Assembly: GCA_040387515.1 (NCBI GenBank)
Contig: JAZKDP010000010.1
Span: 1 to 62,912, forward strand
Length of the DNA stretch: 62,912 bases
Origin: Methylotenera_A sp040387515
Lineage (GTDB): Bacteria; Pseudomonadota; Gammaproteobacteria; Burkholderiales; Methylophilaceae
Direction of reading: 5' to 3'
Below, piece after piece: positions 1 through 9,124 of this stretch. Each line of letters starts with the position of its first letter. Positions within the stretch are counted from its first letter, which is position 1. Under the pieces are notes generated by a model. It did not search any database, was not told the DNA's origin, and saw only the letters and a list, made by a program, of their open reading frames with translations. Both the position numbers and the translations under genes were made by a program.

Positions 1-698
1 AAAAAGCTAAAACTTTTTACTTGATTGGTTCTGATTATATTTGGCCACGTACTTCAATGAAAATTGCACGCAAACATATTGAGAAAAACCTAAAAGGCTC
101 AGTGGTTGGTGAAGAATACGTCGCACTTGGTGATACGCAATTCGGTTCTGTGATTAACAAAATCAAACTGAAAAAACCAGACGTGATTTATGCAGCGGTT
201 GTAGGTGGTAGTAACGTTGCCTGGTTTAAACAGTTAAATGCAGCAGGTTTAAATTCGTCTAAACAAACCATGTTAACCATTTCAGTAACAGAAGATGAAG
301 TATTGGGCATTGGTGGTGAAAACTTAGCTGGCTTCTATTCGGCGATGAAATATTTCCAATCTCAAGACAATCCAGCTAACAAGAAATTTGTAGCTGAGTT
401 CAAGAAAAAATGGGGTGCTAAATCTGTAATTGGTGACGTTACACAAGCCGCTTACTTGGGCCCATGGTTATACAAAGCAGCTGTTGAACGCGCTGGTAGT
501 TTTGATGTAGATAAAGTGCAAGCCGCATTACCTGGTTACGAGTTTAAAGATGCGCCAGAAGGCCCTGTGACAGTGGAAAACAATCACCACTTAACAACCA
601 AATTGCGTATCGGTCAATGGCAAAAAGATGGTCAAGCTAAGGTGGTTTACACCTCTGGCTACATCAAACCAGATCCGTTTCCAAAAGGTTATCAATAG
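1..698 (+). CDS. urtA: Urea ABC transporter substrate-binding protein (5' truncated)
   Basis: This is the C-terminal part of the periplasmic urea-binding protein that delivers urea to the UrtBC permease. The reading frame is open back to the window edge (codons from base 3), so the gene starts upstream and its signal peptide is not visible. The visible part, about 230 residues, has the type-I periplasmic binding fold of amide/urea binders, with the segments LIGSDYIWPRTS, VVGGSNVAWFKQ and DVTQAAYLGPWLY. Four urt genes and a full urease operon follow on the same strand. That context separates urea from the branched-chain amino acids bound by the related LivJ. The apparent TTG start at base 21 is internal to the gene. 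Confidence 0.93.
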   Translation, partial: KAKTFYLIGSDYIWPRTSMKIARKHIEKNLKGSVVGEEYVALGDTQFGSVINKIKLKKPDVIYAAVVGGSNVAWFKQLNAAGLNSSKQTMLTISVTEDEVLGIGGENLAGFYSAMKYFQSQDNPANKKFVAEFKKKWGAKSVIGDVTQAAYLGPWLYKAAVERAGSFDVDKVQAALPGYEFKDAPEGPVTVENNHHLTTKLRIGQWQKDGQAKVVYTSGYIKPDPFPKGYQ

Positions 699-731
699 TC
701 TAGTAGTGGTTTAAAGCGCTAGTGATTTAAA

Positions 732-764
732 GACGCGGCGGCTTAACAATAAGCTGCCGCCGTC
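732..764 (+). promoter_or_regulatory. GC-rich stem-loop between urtA and urtB
   Basis: GCGGCGGCTTA (735-745) pairs with TAAGCTGCCGC (750-760) around an ACAA tetraloop, with one G-U pair. The stem can extend by GAC/GTC with one bulged base. No U-run follows, so it does not look like an intrinsic terminator. Hairpins after binding-protein genes of ABC operons often stabilise the upstream mRNA and lower downstream expression; that role is inferred here. Confidence 0.55.
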
Positions 765-843
765 TGCGAGTAAGTCGGTAATTTTCAGTAGTAGCTATTT
801 TCTAGCAGTAACTTTATTAAGTTCCAATTAAGTAGGAGGCCGT

Positions 844-1761
844 ATGTTTGGATATTCAATGGCAGATATGGGCAATATTATGGTGATGCAAGGCTTCTCT
901 GGCCTGAGTATGTTCACCGTATTGCTGCTGATGGCGTTAGGGCTTGCCATTATTTTTGGGCAGATGGGCGTGATTAACATGGCGCATGGTGAGTTTATGA
1001 CCATAGGCGCATACACAACAGTGATGCTGTCAAAAGTGGCAGCCACTTATGGTTTTGTAAATTACTACTTTCTTATCGCCATCGTGCTGGCGTTTATTCT
1101 GGCCTTTGCGCTGGGGTACTTTGTTGAGTTCATCATGATCCGACATCTCTATAAGCGGCCTTTAGATACTTTATTGGCAACATGGGGTTTGAGTTTAGTG
1201 ATGCAACAGGCGTTTCGTTCCAGTTTCGGCGCGAAAGAGATGAGTGCTGAACTTCCAGAATGGATGTTAGGCTCATTTAAACCAACGCCAGATATTGATA
1301 TTCCGATTAACGGTGTTTTTGTAATGGTGCTGGCATTGCTAGTGACCGCAGGCGTTTATATCTTTATGTATCGCTCACGCTGGGGTTTAAGAGTGCGCGC
1401 AACCGTGCAAAATCGTGTAATGGCAGGTGCGGTTGGTATCAATACCAAAAAAGTAGATCGCGTGACGTTTGCTTTAGGTTGCGGGATTGCTGGCGTTGCT
1501 GGTGCAGCGTTTACCACCATCGCTTCTACAGGCCCAACCACAGGTACGCTGTATATCGTCGATAGCTTTATGGTCGTGGTATTTGGCGGAGCAGCCAGCT
1601 TAATGGGTACGATTGCATCCGCTTTCGGTATCGCACAAGCACAATCCATCCTTCAATTCTTTATGACCAGCTCAATGGGCAAAGTGACTACTTTGCTAGT
1701 GATTGTCGGCATATTGATGATGAAGCCAGAAGGCTTGTTCGCATCTAAATTGCGCAAATAA
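844..1761 (+). CDS. urtB: Urea ABC transporter permease UrtB
   Basis: Inner-membrane permease subunit of the LivH type, pairing with UrtC to move urea inward. The 305-residue protein is almost entirely hydrophobic with about eight membrane segments, and carries GQMGVINMAHGEFMTIGAY near the N-terminus and VVVFGGAASLMGTI near residue 245. Both are hallmarks of the LivH/UrtB family. An AGGAGG Shine-Dalgarno ends four bases before the ATG, so the start is secure. It lies 145 bases after urtA, a gap that holds a stem-loop, and 15 bases before urtC. Its position between urtA and urtC supports urea rather than amino-acid transport. Confidence 0.94.
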   Translation: MFGYSMADMGNIMVMQGFSGLSMFTVLLLMALGLAIIFGQMGVINMAHGEFMTIGAYTTVMLSKVAATYGFVNYYFLIAIVLAFILAFALGYFVEFIMIRHLYKRPLDTLLATWGLSLVMQQAFRSSFGAKEMSAELPEWMLGSFKPTPDIDIPINGVFVMVLALLVTAGVYIFMYRSRWGLRVRATVQNRVMAGAVGINTKKVDRVTFALGCGIAGVAGAAFTTIASTGPTTGTLYIVDSFMVVVFGGAASLMGTIASAFGIAQAQSILQFFMTSSMGKVTTLLVIVGILMMKPEGLFASKLRK

Positions 1762-1776
1762 AACGGGAGAATTAAC

Positions 1777-2952
1777 GTGAATGCATCCTTAAGTAAATTA
1801 GTTGGCGGTAAGCAAGGCGCAATCGGACTCGCATTGTTAGCCGCCTTGATATTTGTCGTATTGCCGCTAGGCGTCGATATATTCAGATTAAATCTGGTGG
1901 GTAAATACTTAACCTACGCTTTTGTGGCGGTAAGTTTAGTGTTGTTGTGGGGTAACGGCGGTATTTTAAGTTTAGGCCAAGGTATATTCTTCGGCTTAGG
2001 CGGCTACGGCATGGCGATGTTCATGAAGCTAGAAGCCTCAGATCCGATTACGACCAAAATCCAAACCACGCCAGGTATTCCAGATTTTATGGATTGGAAC
2101 CAAATTACCGAGCTGCCCTGGTTTTGGCATCCTTTCCAAAGCCTACCCTTAACCATATTGGCGATATTAGTGATACCTGCTTTGTTTGCTTATTTCATTG
2201 GTTTTGCCATGTTTAAGCGTCGCGTGGGTGGTGTATATTTTGCGATCATTACGCAAGCGATTGCGTTGATTCTAAGTATCTTGATTATTGGCCAACAAGG
2301 TCTTACAGGCGGAGTTAACGGTATTACCGACCTTAAAACTGTTCTGGGCTGGGATACTCGCACCGATAGCGCTAAGTACGTACTTTATTACCTCAACGGT
2401 ATTTTGCTAATCGGCTCAATCTTGCTGTCGAAATATATCTTGAATAGTAAGTTCGGTATGTTGCTATTAGCCATGCGCGATAAAGAAGAGCGCGTACGCT
2501 TCTCTGGCTACGACGTGTCGAATTTCAAAATATTCATCTTCTGTGTTGCCGCCATGATTTCAGCAGTCGGCGGCGCGATGTTCACTTTGCAAGTTGGCTT
2601 TATGTCACCGTCATTTGTCGGCATCGTACCATCCATTGAAATGGTGATTTTCTGCGCAGTAGGTGGTCGTATGTCCTTGATTGGTGCGGTTTACGGCACA
2701 TTGTTGGTTAACTACGGCAAAACCGTGTTTTCAGAAACTTATCCAGAGTTATGGTTATTCTTGATGGGCGGCTTATTTATCGCAGTAGTGATGTTTTTCC
2801 CTAATGGATTAGCTGGCATCTATGAAAAATATGCGAAGAAATTTAAATTTTTACGCAAACTATCTGACACAGATCCTTTAGCTTTAGAGCCTGTAAAAAC
2901 AGCGGACGTAATACCTGCAAACGAGATTAAAGAGATGGGAGCAAAAGCATGA
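1777..2952 (+). CDS. urtC: Urea ABC transporter permease UrtC
   Basis: Second permease subunit (LivM type) of the urea importer, 391 residues with about ten hydrophobic segments. The N-terminal motif GNGGILSLGQGIFFGLGGYGMAMF and the later MRDKEERVRFSGYDVSNFKIF are family signatures. UrtC carries a longer extramembrane insert than LivM, here around residues 88-125. The start codon is GTG, preceded by GGGAGA. The gene overlaps urtD by four bases (ATGA), indicating translational coupling. Confidence 0.94.
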   Translation: MNASLSKLVGGKQGAIGLALLAALIFVVLPLGVDIFRLNLVGKYLTYAFVAVSLVLLWGNGGILSLGQGIFFGLGGYGMAMFMKLEASDPITTKIQTTPGIPDFMDWNQITELPWFWHPFQSLPLTILAILVIPALFAYFIGFAMFKRRVGGVYFAIITQAIALILSILIIGQQGLTGGVNGITDLKTVLGWDTRTDSAKYVLYYLNGILLIGSILLSKYILNSKFGMLLLAMRDKEERVRFSGYDVSNFKIFIFCVAAMISAVGGAMFTLQVGFMSPSFVGIVPSIEMVIFCAVGGRMSLIGAVYGTLLVNYGKTVFSETYPELWLFLMGGLFIAVVMFFPNGLAGIYEKYAKKFKFLRKLSDTDPLALEPVKTADVIPANEIKEMGAKA

Positions 2953-3692
2953 GCAACACAGACTTTGTCCTAGCTATTGAGGATTTAACGGTATCGTTTG
3001 ATGGTTTTAAAGCAGTTGATAATCTGACCATGTATATCGATAAAAACGAGTTGCGTGTGGTGATTGGCCCAAACGGCGCAGGTAAAACCACCGTACTGGA
3101 TTTGATTTGCGGTAAAACCAAATCCACCTCAGGCTCTATTAAATTTAGGAATACTGAGCTGACTAAATTATCTGAGCATGAAATTGTGCGCGCGGGGGTA
3201 GGGCGCAAATTCCAAACGCCTTCTATCTACGAAAATTTGTCGGTTTATCAGAACCTGGAAGTTTCATATCCAAAAGGCCGTGGTGTTTGGGGCAGCTTAT
3301 TTTTCAAACGCTCAGAAGAAGTGATTTCACAGGTTAAAAAAATTGCCGATGAAATCATGTTAACGGACTTTCTGGATATGGAAGCAGCTTTGCTAAGCCA
3401 TGGTCAAAAACAATGGCTGGAAATCGGCATGCTGCTGATGCAAGACCCAGAGCTTTTGATGCTGGATGAGCCAGTCGCTGGCATGAGCGCAAAAGAGCGT
3501 GACCAAACGGCGGATTTATTGAATAAGATCTGCAAAAACCGTTCTGTGATTGTAATTGAGCATGATATGGAATTTGTGAAAAAAATCGCACATAAAGTCA
3601 CTGTGTTGCACCAAGGCAAGATTCTGGCAGAAGGTGCGATGGACAAAGTACAAGCAGATGAAAAAGTTATTGAAGTATACCTGGGCCATTAA
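2949..3692 (+). CDS. urtD: Urea ABC transporter ATPase UrtD
   Basis: Cytoplasmic ATPase of the urea importer (LivG type), 247 residues. It has Walker A GPNGAGKTT near residue 40, the signature LSHGQKQWLEIGMLL and Walker B LLMLDEPVAGMS. The SHGQ form of the signature, in place of SGGQ, is normal for UrtD and helps to separate it from LivG. The start overlaps the urtC stop. It is followed after 49 bases by urtE, the partner ATPase. Confidence 0.94.
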   Translation: MSNTDFVLAIEDLTVSFDGFKAVDNLTMYIDKNELRVVIGPNGAGKTTVLDLICGKTKSTSGSIKFRNTELTKLSEHEIVRAGVGRKFQTPSIYENLSVYQNLEVSYPKGRGVWGSLFFKRSEEVISQVKKIADEIMLTDFLDMEAALLSHGQKQWLEIGMLLMQDPELLMLDEPVAGMSAKERDQTADLLNKICKNRSVIVIEHDMEFVKKIAHKVTVLHQGKILAEGAMDKVQADEKVIEVYLGH

Positions 3693-3741
3693 AACCAAGG
3701 TCATTAACACATCGATATTGGTTAGATTGAAGGGATTAAAA

Positions 3742-4431
3742 ATGTTTGAAATTGAAAATCTACAAGTCAGTTATGGCCAAAGCCAAGTGATTCATGGCTT
3801 GAACTTGAAGGCGGAAAAGAATGAAACACTGGCGATTATGGGTCGCAACGGCATGGGTAAAACCACGCTGTTCAAGTCGTTAATGGGTATTTTGCCAAGC
3901 AAAAGCAGCAAGGCAACCGTGGATGGTGAAAGCCTACAAGGTGCGGATAGTTATGAGCGCGTAGCAAAAGGTTTGGCCTATGTGCCGCAAGGCCGTATGA
4001 TTTTCCCGAGTATGACGGTGCAAGAGAATATCGAAACCGGATTAGAGAAGTCGAAAACGCGCGAGATTCCAGAAGACATTTTTGCGCTGTTCCCTGTGTT
4101 GTATGATATGCGCCATCGCAAGGGCGGCAACCTTTCAGGTGGCCAGCAACAGCAATTGGCGATTGCACGCGCTTTAGTGACGAACCCGAAAGTCTTGCTA
4201 TTAGATGAACCGACTGAAGGTATTCAGCCTTCGATTATTAAAGATATCGCCAAAGTGTTAAACGAGATTCGAAAAATGCGTGAAATCACCATTATCGTGT
4301 CTGAACAAGTGTTAAGTTTTACCATGGAAGTTGCCGACCGTATTATCGTGATTGATAAAGGCAAGTTCATTCATGAAGACAAGCGTGGCGAAGTGGATGC
4401 CGCCAAAATTAAAGGGTACTTGTCGGTTTGA
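3742..4431 (+). CDS. urtE: Urea ABC transporter ATPase UrtE
   Basis: Second cytoplasmic ATPase of the urea importer (LivF type), 229 residues. Walker A is GRNGMGKTT, the signature is LSGGQQQQLAIARAL and Walker B is LLLDEPTEGIQP. The frame is open further upstream, but the ATG at 3742 follows AGGGATTAAA and gives the usual MFEIENLQVSYGQS beginning and normal family length, so it is preferred. It completes urtABCDE. The urease accessory gene ureD follows after 40 bases. Confidence 0.94.
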   Translation: MFEIENLQVSYGQSQVIHGLNLKAEKNETLAIMGRNGMGKTTLFKSLMGILPSKSSKATVDGESLQGADSYERVAKGLAYVPQGRMIFPSMTVQENIETGLEKSKTREIPEDIFALFPVLYDMRHRKGGNLSGGQQQQLAIARALVTNPKVLLLDEPTEGIQPSIIKDIAKVLNEIRKMREITIIVSEQVLSFTMEVADRIIVIDKGKFIHEDKRGEVDAAKIKGYLSV

Positions 4432-4471
4432 TTGACGCGAATGTGCAAGTTTTTTGTGGCATCATAAAGGC

Positions 4472-5365
4472 ATGGATGATGATTGTTTAGTGGGTGCCAC
4501 AAATGCACAGAATAACTTGGTTGCGGTAAAACCTGCGCACTGGCTAGCTACATTAACACTAGATTTTGATGAAAAAAATGGTCGTAGCTACCTAGCAAAA
4601 AGGCAGCATAACGGCCCATTAGTCATACAAAAAACACTGTATCCAGAAGGTGATGCGCTGTGCCACGGCATTATCATCCACCCGCCAGGCGGTGTTGCGG
4701 GTGGTGACGAGTTAATACTGAACGTGAATTTGCAAACCAATGCCAGCGCCTTGCTGACAACGCCAGGTGCAGGCAAATGGTACAAAGCGAACGGCACAGC
4801 GGCCAGTCAGCATTTGCAGTTCGATTTGGCTGAAAAATGCAGTTTAGAATGGTTGCCGCAAGAGAATATTTTGTTCGATGGCTCAATAGTTAATTTTTCA
4901 GCTGACATTAACCTCGGCATGGATGCGAAATATGCAGGCTGGGAGATTTTGTGTTTTGGCAGGCGGGCAAAAGGCGAAAGCTGGCTGACAGGCAAATTGA
5001 ATCAAAAATTAGTGATTAAACGCGCTGATAAAACCATTTGGCAAGAAAGCGCACATTTGGAAGCCAATGACCGATTTTTTCATTCAGCAATCGGTTTAGG
5101 CGGTAATGTAGTGAGCGCTAGTTTTGTGATTGCAGCAGGTGCTGTGCCGACAGAACTATTCACACAATGTCAGCAGTTTCAAATAGATAACGCATCAGAT
5201 AGCAACGCTAAATTTGGTGTAAGCGCGTTGCCAGAAGTATTTTCAGCGCGCTATATTGGCATGTCCGCACAATCGGCAAGGTATTATTTTGAAGGGCTTT
5301 GGCACATATTACGGCCGTGGTATGCAAGCCGTTCTGCCGCAAGACCGCGTATTTGGAATACTTAA
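4472..5365 (+). CDS. ureD: Urease accessory protein UreD
   Basis: Scaffold for urease maturation: it binds the apo-urease and, with UreF and UreG, lets carbon dioxide and nickel be inserted. Family marks are GDALCHGIIIHPPGGVAGGDEL, the TTPGAGKWYK stretch, WLPQENILFDG and the C-terminal RPRIWNT. The ATG at 4472 has AAAGG just upstream and gives 297 residues. A TTG 18 bases earlier is an alternative start. It is the first gene of ureDABCEFG and sits 40 bases after urtE, so transporter and enzyme may be co-transcribed. Confidence 0.93.
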   Translation: MDDDCLVGATNAQNNLVAVKPAHWLATLTLDFDEKNGRSYLAKRQHNGPLVIQKTLYPEGDALCHGIIIHPPGGVAGGDELILNVNLQTNASALLTTPGAGKWYKANGTAASQHLQFDLAEKCSLEWLPQENILFDGSIVNFSADINLGMDAKYAGWEILCFGRRAKGESWLTGKLNQKLVIKRADKTIWQESAHLEANDRFFHSAIGLGGNVVSASFVIAAGAVPTELFTQCQQFQIDNASDSNAKFGVSALPEVFSARYIGMSAQSARYYFEGLWHILRPWYASRSAARPRIWNT

Positions 5366-5411
5366 TAAACCATGATTAAACTCGATAAAGCGCTAAGCGA
5401 AAGTATTAACA

Positions 5412-5714
5412 ATGGAATTAACACCAAGAGAAAAAGATAAATTATTAATTTTTACGGCAGGCTTGCTGGCGGAAAGACGCAAAGCGCGCGGTCTAAAATT
5501 GAATTATCCTGAAGCGATTGCGTATATTTCTGCCGCCATTATGGAAGGCGCGCGTGATGGTCAAACAGTCGCGTATTTAATGGGCTATGGCGCCACTTTA
5601 TTGACGCGTGATGATGTGATGGAAGGTATTGCAGAAATGATTCCTGATATTCAAATTGAAGCAACGTTTCCCGACGGGACAAAACTAGTCACCGTTCATC
5701 ATCCAATTCCTTAG
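5412..5714 (+). CDS. ureA: Urease subunit gamma
   Basis: Smallest structural subunit of the cytoplasmic nickel urease, which hydrolyses urea to ammonia and carbamate. It has exactly the usual 100 residues, beginning MELTPREKDKLLIFTAGLLAERR and containing EAIAYISAAIMEGARDG. No clear Shine-Dalgarno precedes the ATG. The separate gamma and beta genes match the common three-subunit bacterial layout rather than the fused Helicobacter form. ureB follows after eight bases. Confidence 0.96.
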   Translation: MELTPREKDKLLIFTAGLLAERRKARGLKLNYPEAIAYISAAIMEGARDGQTVAYLMGYGATLLTRDDVMEGIAEMIPDIQIEATFPDGTKLVTVHHPIP

Positions 5715-5722
5715 AGGTAAAA

Positions 5723-6031
5723 ATGATTCCAGGCGAAATGCTTATCGAAGCGGGCGAAATCAGTCTCAACGTAGGTCGTGAATCGATTACGATAGACGTG
5801 GCGAATTCAGGCGATAGGCCGATACAAGTCGGCTCACATTTTCATTTTTTTGAGACAAATGAAGCGTTAACTTTTGAGCGAAAACGTGCCTACGGTTTCA
5901 GGCTAGATATCGCCGCTGGAACGGCTGTGCGTTTTGAACCTGGCCAAACGCGCACTGTGCAATTAGTGGCTTTAGCCGGTGAGCGCAAAGTGTATGGTTT
6001 CTCTGGCAAGGTGATGGGTGCGTTGAAATGA
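5723..6031 (+). CDS. ureB: Urease subunit beta
   Basis: Beta subunit of urease, 102 residues. It opens with MIPGEMLIEAGEISLNVGRE and contains the conserved GDRPIQVGSHFHFFETN and the C-terminal VYGFSGKVMGALK. It packs against the catalytic alpha subunit and stabilises the trimer. AGAGG upstream of the ATG gives a good ribosome site. It lies between ureA and ureC, with ten bases to ureC. Confidence 0.96.
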   Translation: MIPGEMLIEAGEISLNVGRESITIDVANSGDRPIQVGSHFHFFETNEALTFERKRAYGFRLDIAAGTAVRFEPGQTRTVQLVALAGERKVYGFSGKVMGALK

Positions 6032-6041
6032 GTGCAAAAAT

Positions 6042-7745
6042 ATGAGTGTGAGTATAGATAAACGCGCTTATGCGGAAATGTTCGGTCCAACCACGGGCGA
6101 CAGAATGCGCTTGGCAGATACCGATTTATGGATTGAAGTAGAAAGCGATTACACAATCTACGGTGAAGAAGTGAAATTTGGCGGCGGCAAAGTCATTCGT
6201 GACGGCATGGGTCAAAGTCAATTATGCGCAAAAGACGTGGCGGATACGGTCATTACCAATGCATTGATTATTGACCATTGGGGTATCGTTAAAGCAGATA
6301 TCGGGCTCAAAAATGGGCGCATCTCTGCCATTGGCAAAGCGGGTAATCCAGATATTCAGCCAGCAGTAACTATTCCAATTGGCGCTGGTACGGAAATCAT
6401 TGCGGGTGAAGGCATGATTGTGACGGCTGGCGGTATCGATTCACATATTCATTTTATCTGCCCGCAACAAATCGAAGAGGCGCTGATGTCGGGCGTGACG
6501 ACCATGTTGGGTGGCGGCACAGGTCCAGCGACTGGTACTTTTGCCACCACTTGTACACCAGGCCCATGGCATATTCATCGTATGTTACAAGCCGCCGATG
6601 CTTTTCCCATGAATCTGGGATTTTTAGGTAAGGGCAATGTGAGTTTACCAGAGCCGTTGCGCGAGCAAGTAGAGGCGGGCGTGATTGGCCTTAAATTGCA
6701 TGAAGATTGGGGCACAACGCCAGCCGCCATTGATAATTGCCTGAATGTGGCAGAGGAAATGGACGTGCAAGTGGCGATTCATTCGGATACGTTAAATGAA
6801 TCGGGCTTTGTGGAAACCACGATTGCCGCATTTAAAGATCGCACCATTCATACTTTTCATACAGAAGGTGCAGGCGGCGGGCATGCGCCAGATATTATCA
6901 AAGCCGCTGGCTATGCCAATGTGTTGCCGTCTTCCACCAATCCAACGCGGCCATTCACCGTTAATACCATCGATGAACATTTAGATATGCTCATGGTTTG
7001 CCACCATTTAGACCCAGCGATTGCAGAAGATATTGCCTTTGCAGAAAGCCGCATCCGCCGCGAAACCATTGCGGCAGAAGATATTTTGCATGATTTAGGC
7101 GCGTTTTCGATGATGTCGTCTGACTCACAGGCGATGGGTCGCGTGGGCGAAGTGGTGATTCGTACCTGGCAAACGGCACATAAGATGAAAGTGCAACGTG
7201 GTGCGTTAGCAGAAGATTCTGCGCGTAACGACAATTTCCGCGTGAAGCGTTACATCGCTAAATATACGATCAATCCAGCGTTAACCCACGGTATTGCCGA
7301 TACAGTCGGCTCTATTGAAGTGGGTAAATTAGCCGATCTTGTACTGTGGCGACCTGCATTTTTTGGTGTCAAACCTTCTATTATTTTAAAAGGCGGCATG
7401 ATTGCGGCGGCAGCAATGGGCGACCCAAATGCGTCTATCCCAACACCACAGCCTGTGCATTATCGCCCTATGTTTGGCGCTTATGGTGGTGGATTGAAAA
7501 CTTCCGTCACTTTCGTATCACAAGCGGGATTGAAAAATCCAGCGGTGCAGGCGCTTGGCTTAAACAAAACTTTAGTGCCAATCAGCGGCACTCGAACGGT
7601 GAGAAAAGCCGATATGATTCATAATGGCTGGATGCCGAAAATCGATGTAGATCCAGAAACCTACATCGTGCGAGCGGATGGCATTTTATTGGCTTGCGAA
7701 CCTGCTAGTATTTTGCCGATGGCTCAACGTTATTTCTTATTTTAA
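6042..7745 (+). CDS. ureC: Urease subunit alpha (catalytic)
   Basis: Catalytic subunit with the two-nickel centre, 567 residues, full length. All expected metal and catalytic residues are present: H135 and H137 in SHIHF, the lysine to be carbamylated K218 in GLKLHEDWG, H247 in AIHSD, H273 in TFHTEG, the flap C320-H321 in MVCHHL, and D361 in MMSSDSQAMG. The numbering is shifted by one from the Klebsiella enzyme. The enzyme should be active once matured by UreDEFG. It is cytoplasmic and fed by UrtABCDE. Confidence 0.97.
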   Translation: MSVSIDKRAYAEMFGPTTGDRMRLADTDLWIEVESDYTIYGEEVKFGGGKVIRDGMGQSQLCAKDVADTVITNALIIDHWGIVKADIGLKNGRISAIGKAGNPDIQPAVTIPIGAGTEIIAGEGMIVTAGGIDSHIHFICPQQIEEALMSGVTTMLGGGTGPATGTFATTCTPGPWHIHRMLQAADAFPMNLGFLGKGNVSLPEPLREQVEAGVIGLKLHEDWGTTPAAIDNCLNVAEEMDVQVAIHSDTLNESGFVETTIAAFKDRTIHTFHTEGAGGGHAPDIIKAAGYANVLPSSTNPTRPFTVNTIDEHLDMLMVCHHLDPAIAEDIAFAESRIRRETIAAEDILHDLGAFSMMSSDSQAMGRVGEVVIRTWQTAHKMKVQRGALAEDSARNDNFRVKRYIAKYTINPALTHGIADTVGSIEVGKLADLVLWRPAFFGVKPSIILKGGMIAAAAMGDPNASIPTPQPVHYRPMFGAYGGGLKTSVTFVSQAGLKNPAVQALGLNKTLVPISGTRTVRKADMIHNGWMPKIDVDPETYIVRADGILLACEPASILPMAQRYFLF

Positions 7746-7765
7746 GTTTTATTTAAAGACTCGTA

Positions 7766-8269
7766 ATGCTCAATATCACCCAACGTTTACCCGCAATCGA
7801 TAAAACTAATCTAATCGATGATTACTTGATATTGCCATTCGATTTGCGGCAAAAAAGCCGTTTGCGTGTGACTTTGAAATCGGGCATTGAGGCAGCGTTA
7901 ATGCTAGACCGTGGCACCATCTTGCGCGGTGGTGATTTACTTAAAGCGGAAGATGACAAGGTAGTGCAAATTGTGGCGGCTGAGCAACCTGTGACGGATG
8001 TCAGGGCTGAAACGCAGCAAGGGTTAATGTGCGCGGCTTACCATTTGGGCAATCGACATGTGCCTTTGCAGGTTGGCGATGGTTGGTTGCGCTTAGAGCA
8101 AGACCATGTGTTGAAAGAAATGTTAATCGGCCTCGGCATGACAACGATTGACCAACTTGCACCATTTGAGCCAGAAGCGGGCGCTTATGGCGGCGGACAT
8201 AGGCACAATCACGATGACGATGATAATTTATCCAGACTACCTTCTGCCCGCTTACGGCGACAGGGATAA
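7766..8269 (+). CDS. ureE: Urease accessory nickel chaperone UreE
   Basis: Nickel metallochaperone that delivers nickel to the UreDFG-apourease complex, 167 residues. The C-terminal domain contains YHLGNRHVPLQV and EQDHVLKEMLIGLG; the histidine of GNRH is the conserved nickel ligand. The tail after residue 145 is rich in His and Asp (GGGHRHNHDDDD), a short version of the nickel-storing tail seen in some UreE proteins. It is 20 bases after ureC and six bases before ureF. Confidence 0.93.
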   Translation: MLNITQRLPAIDKTNLIDDYLILPFDLRQKSRLRVTLKSGIEAALMLDRGTILRGGDLLKAEDDKVVQIVAAEQPVTDVRAETQQGLMCAAYHLGNRHVPLQVGDGWLRLEQDHVLKEMLIGLGMTTIDQLAPFEPEAGAYGGGHRHNHDDDDNLSRLPSARLRRQG

Positions 8270-8275
8270 TTAAAT

Positions 8276-8974
8276 ATGCATACGCAAAATATTGCCTCAA
8301 ATATTGCATTAAGTCGCTTATTGCAATTAGCTAGCCCTATGTTGCCTGTGGGTGCTTATAGTTATTCGCAAGGTCTTGAATGGGCGATTGAATGTAATGA
8401 GGTGCATGATTTAGCCAGCGCTAAAACCTGGATTAGCGCTGCGCTGGTTATTTACCAAGGCAGGTATGAATTGCCTGTATTGTATCGGCAATATCAAGCG
8501 TGGCAATTGGATGATATGGCGGCGGTTAAAGATTGGGATACGTATTTTCAGGCAGGTCGAGATACCAGCGAAGCGCTAGCCGAAACGCGGCAAATGGGTT
8601 ATTCGCTATGCCGTTTATTAAATGATCTAGGCAGTTTACCAGCAGATTTTATGCTTAAGATTAATGATTTAGTTAACCCTGCATTTCCCAGCATTTATGC
8701 TGGCATCACGCATCAATGGGCAATTTCAGCGCAAGATATGTTGCATGCCTACGCTTGGTCTTGGGTAGAGAATCAAGTGAGTGCCGCCATGAAAACAGTG
8801 CCACTTGGGCAGGTAGCAGGGCAGAAAATATTACTGGAATTGGGCGCGTTATTGCCAGAAATCGTTGCGGATGCGATGCGCTTGGATGATGCTGAAATCA
8901 GTAACTTTACACCGGGACTTACTATTGCAGGGTGTCGCCACGAAACACAATACAGTCGCTTATTTAGGTCATAA
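8276..8974 (+). CDS. ureF: Urease accessory protein UreF
   Basis: UreF bridges UreD and UreG in the urease maturation complex and controls UreG GTPase activity. The 232-residue, mostly helical protein carries the family motif LPVGAYSYSQGLEWAIE near residue 25 and ends SRLFRS. The stop codon lies only three bases before the target duplication of a 141-bp inverted-repeat element. Without that insertion ureF and ureG would be five bases apart. Confidence 0.92.
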   Translation: MHTQNIASNIALSRLLQLASPMLPVGAYSYSQGLEWAIECNEVHDLASAKTWISAALVIYQGRYELPVLYRQYQAWQLDDMAAVKDWDTYFQAGRDTSEALAETRQMGYSLCRLLNDLGSLPADFMLKINDLVNPAFPSIYAGITHQWAISAQDMLHAYAWSWVENQVSAAMKTVPLGQVAGQKILLELGALLPEIVADAMRLDDAEISNFTPGLTIAGCRHETQYSRLFRS

Positions 8975-8981
8975 AACAAAT

Positions 8982-9122
8982 GGGTATCTCTATAAATCCA
9001 ACTTTCGTCGTTACACGGTGTTGCTCATAAAAAATAATTCCTTACATATCAACTATATGCGGCGTCATTATTTTTTAATCACGCCTTGTTTAACTTAGAA
9101 ACTTGAATTTATAGAGACACCC
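8982..9122 (+). mobile_element. 141-bp MITE-like element with terminal inverted repeats
   Basis: The ends are near-perfect inverted repeats: the left arm starts GGGTATCTCTATAAAT and the right arm, read on the other strand, starts GGGTGTCTCTATAAAT. Over 24 bases, 21 match. The element is flanked by AAAT on both sides (8978-8981 and 9123-9126), a perfect 4-bp target duplication. The interior is also roughly palindromic, with AAAAAATAAT present in both orientations, and holds no sizeable coding region. This fits a non-autonomous miniature element moved by a transposase encoded elsewhere. I saw no second copy in the window. Confidence 0.82.
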
Positions 9123-9124
9123 AA

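Noticed and set aside
3360..3430. UrtD ABC signature reads LSHGQ instead of LSGGQ, possible damage
   Set aside because: This variant is normal for UrtD proteins and the Walker motifs are intact.
4450..4475. TGGCAT...GGCAT before ureD as a sigma-54 promoter
   Set aside because: The GG/GC spacing fits, but the -12 box lacks TTGC and the site abuts the ureD start codon, leaving no room for a leader.
6792..7234. Several long overlapping frames inside ureC on both strands
   Set aside because: They are explained by the codon use of ureC; they lack ribosome sites and resemble no family.
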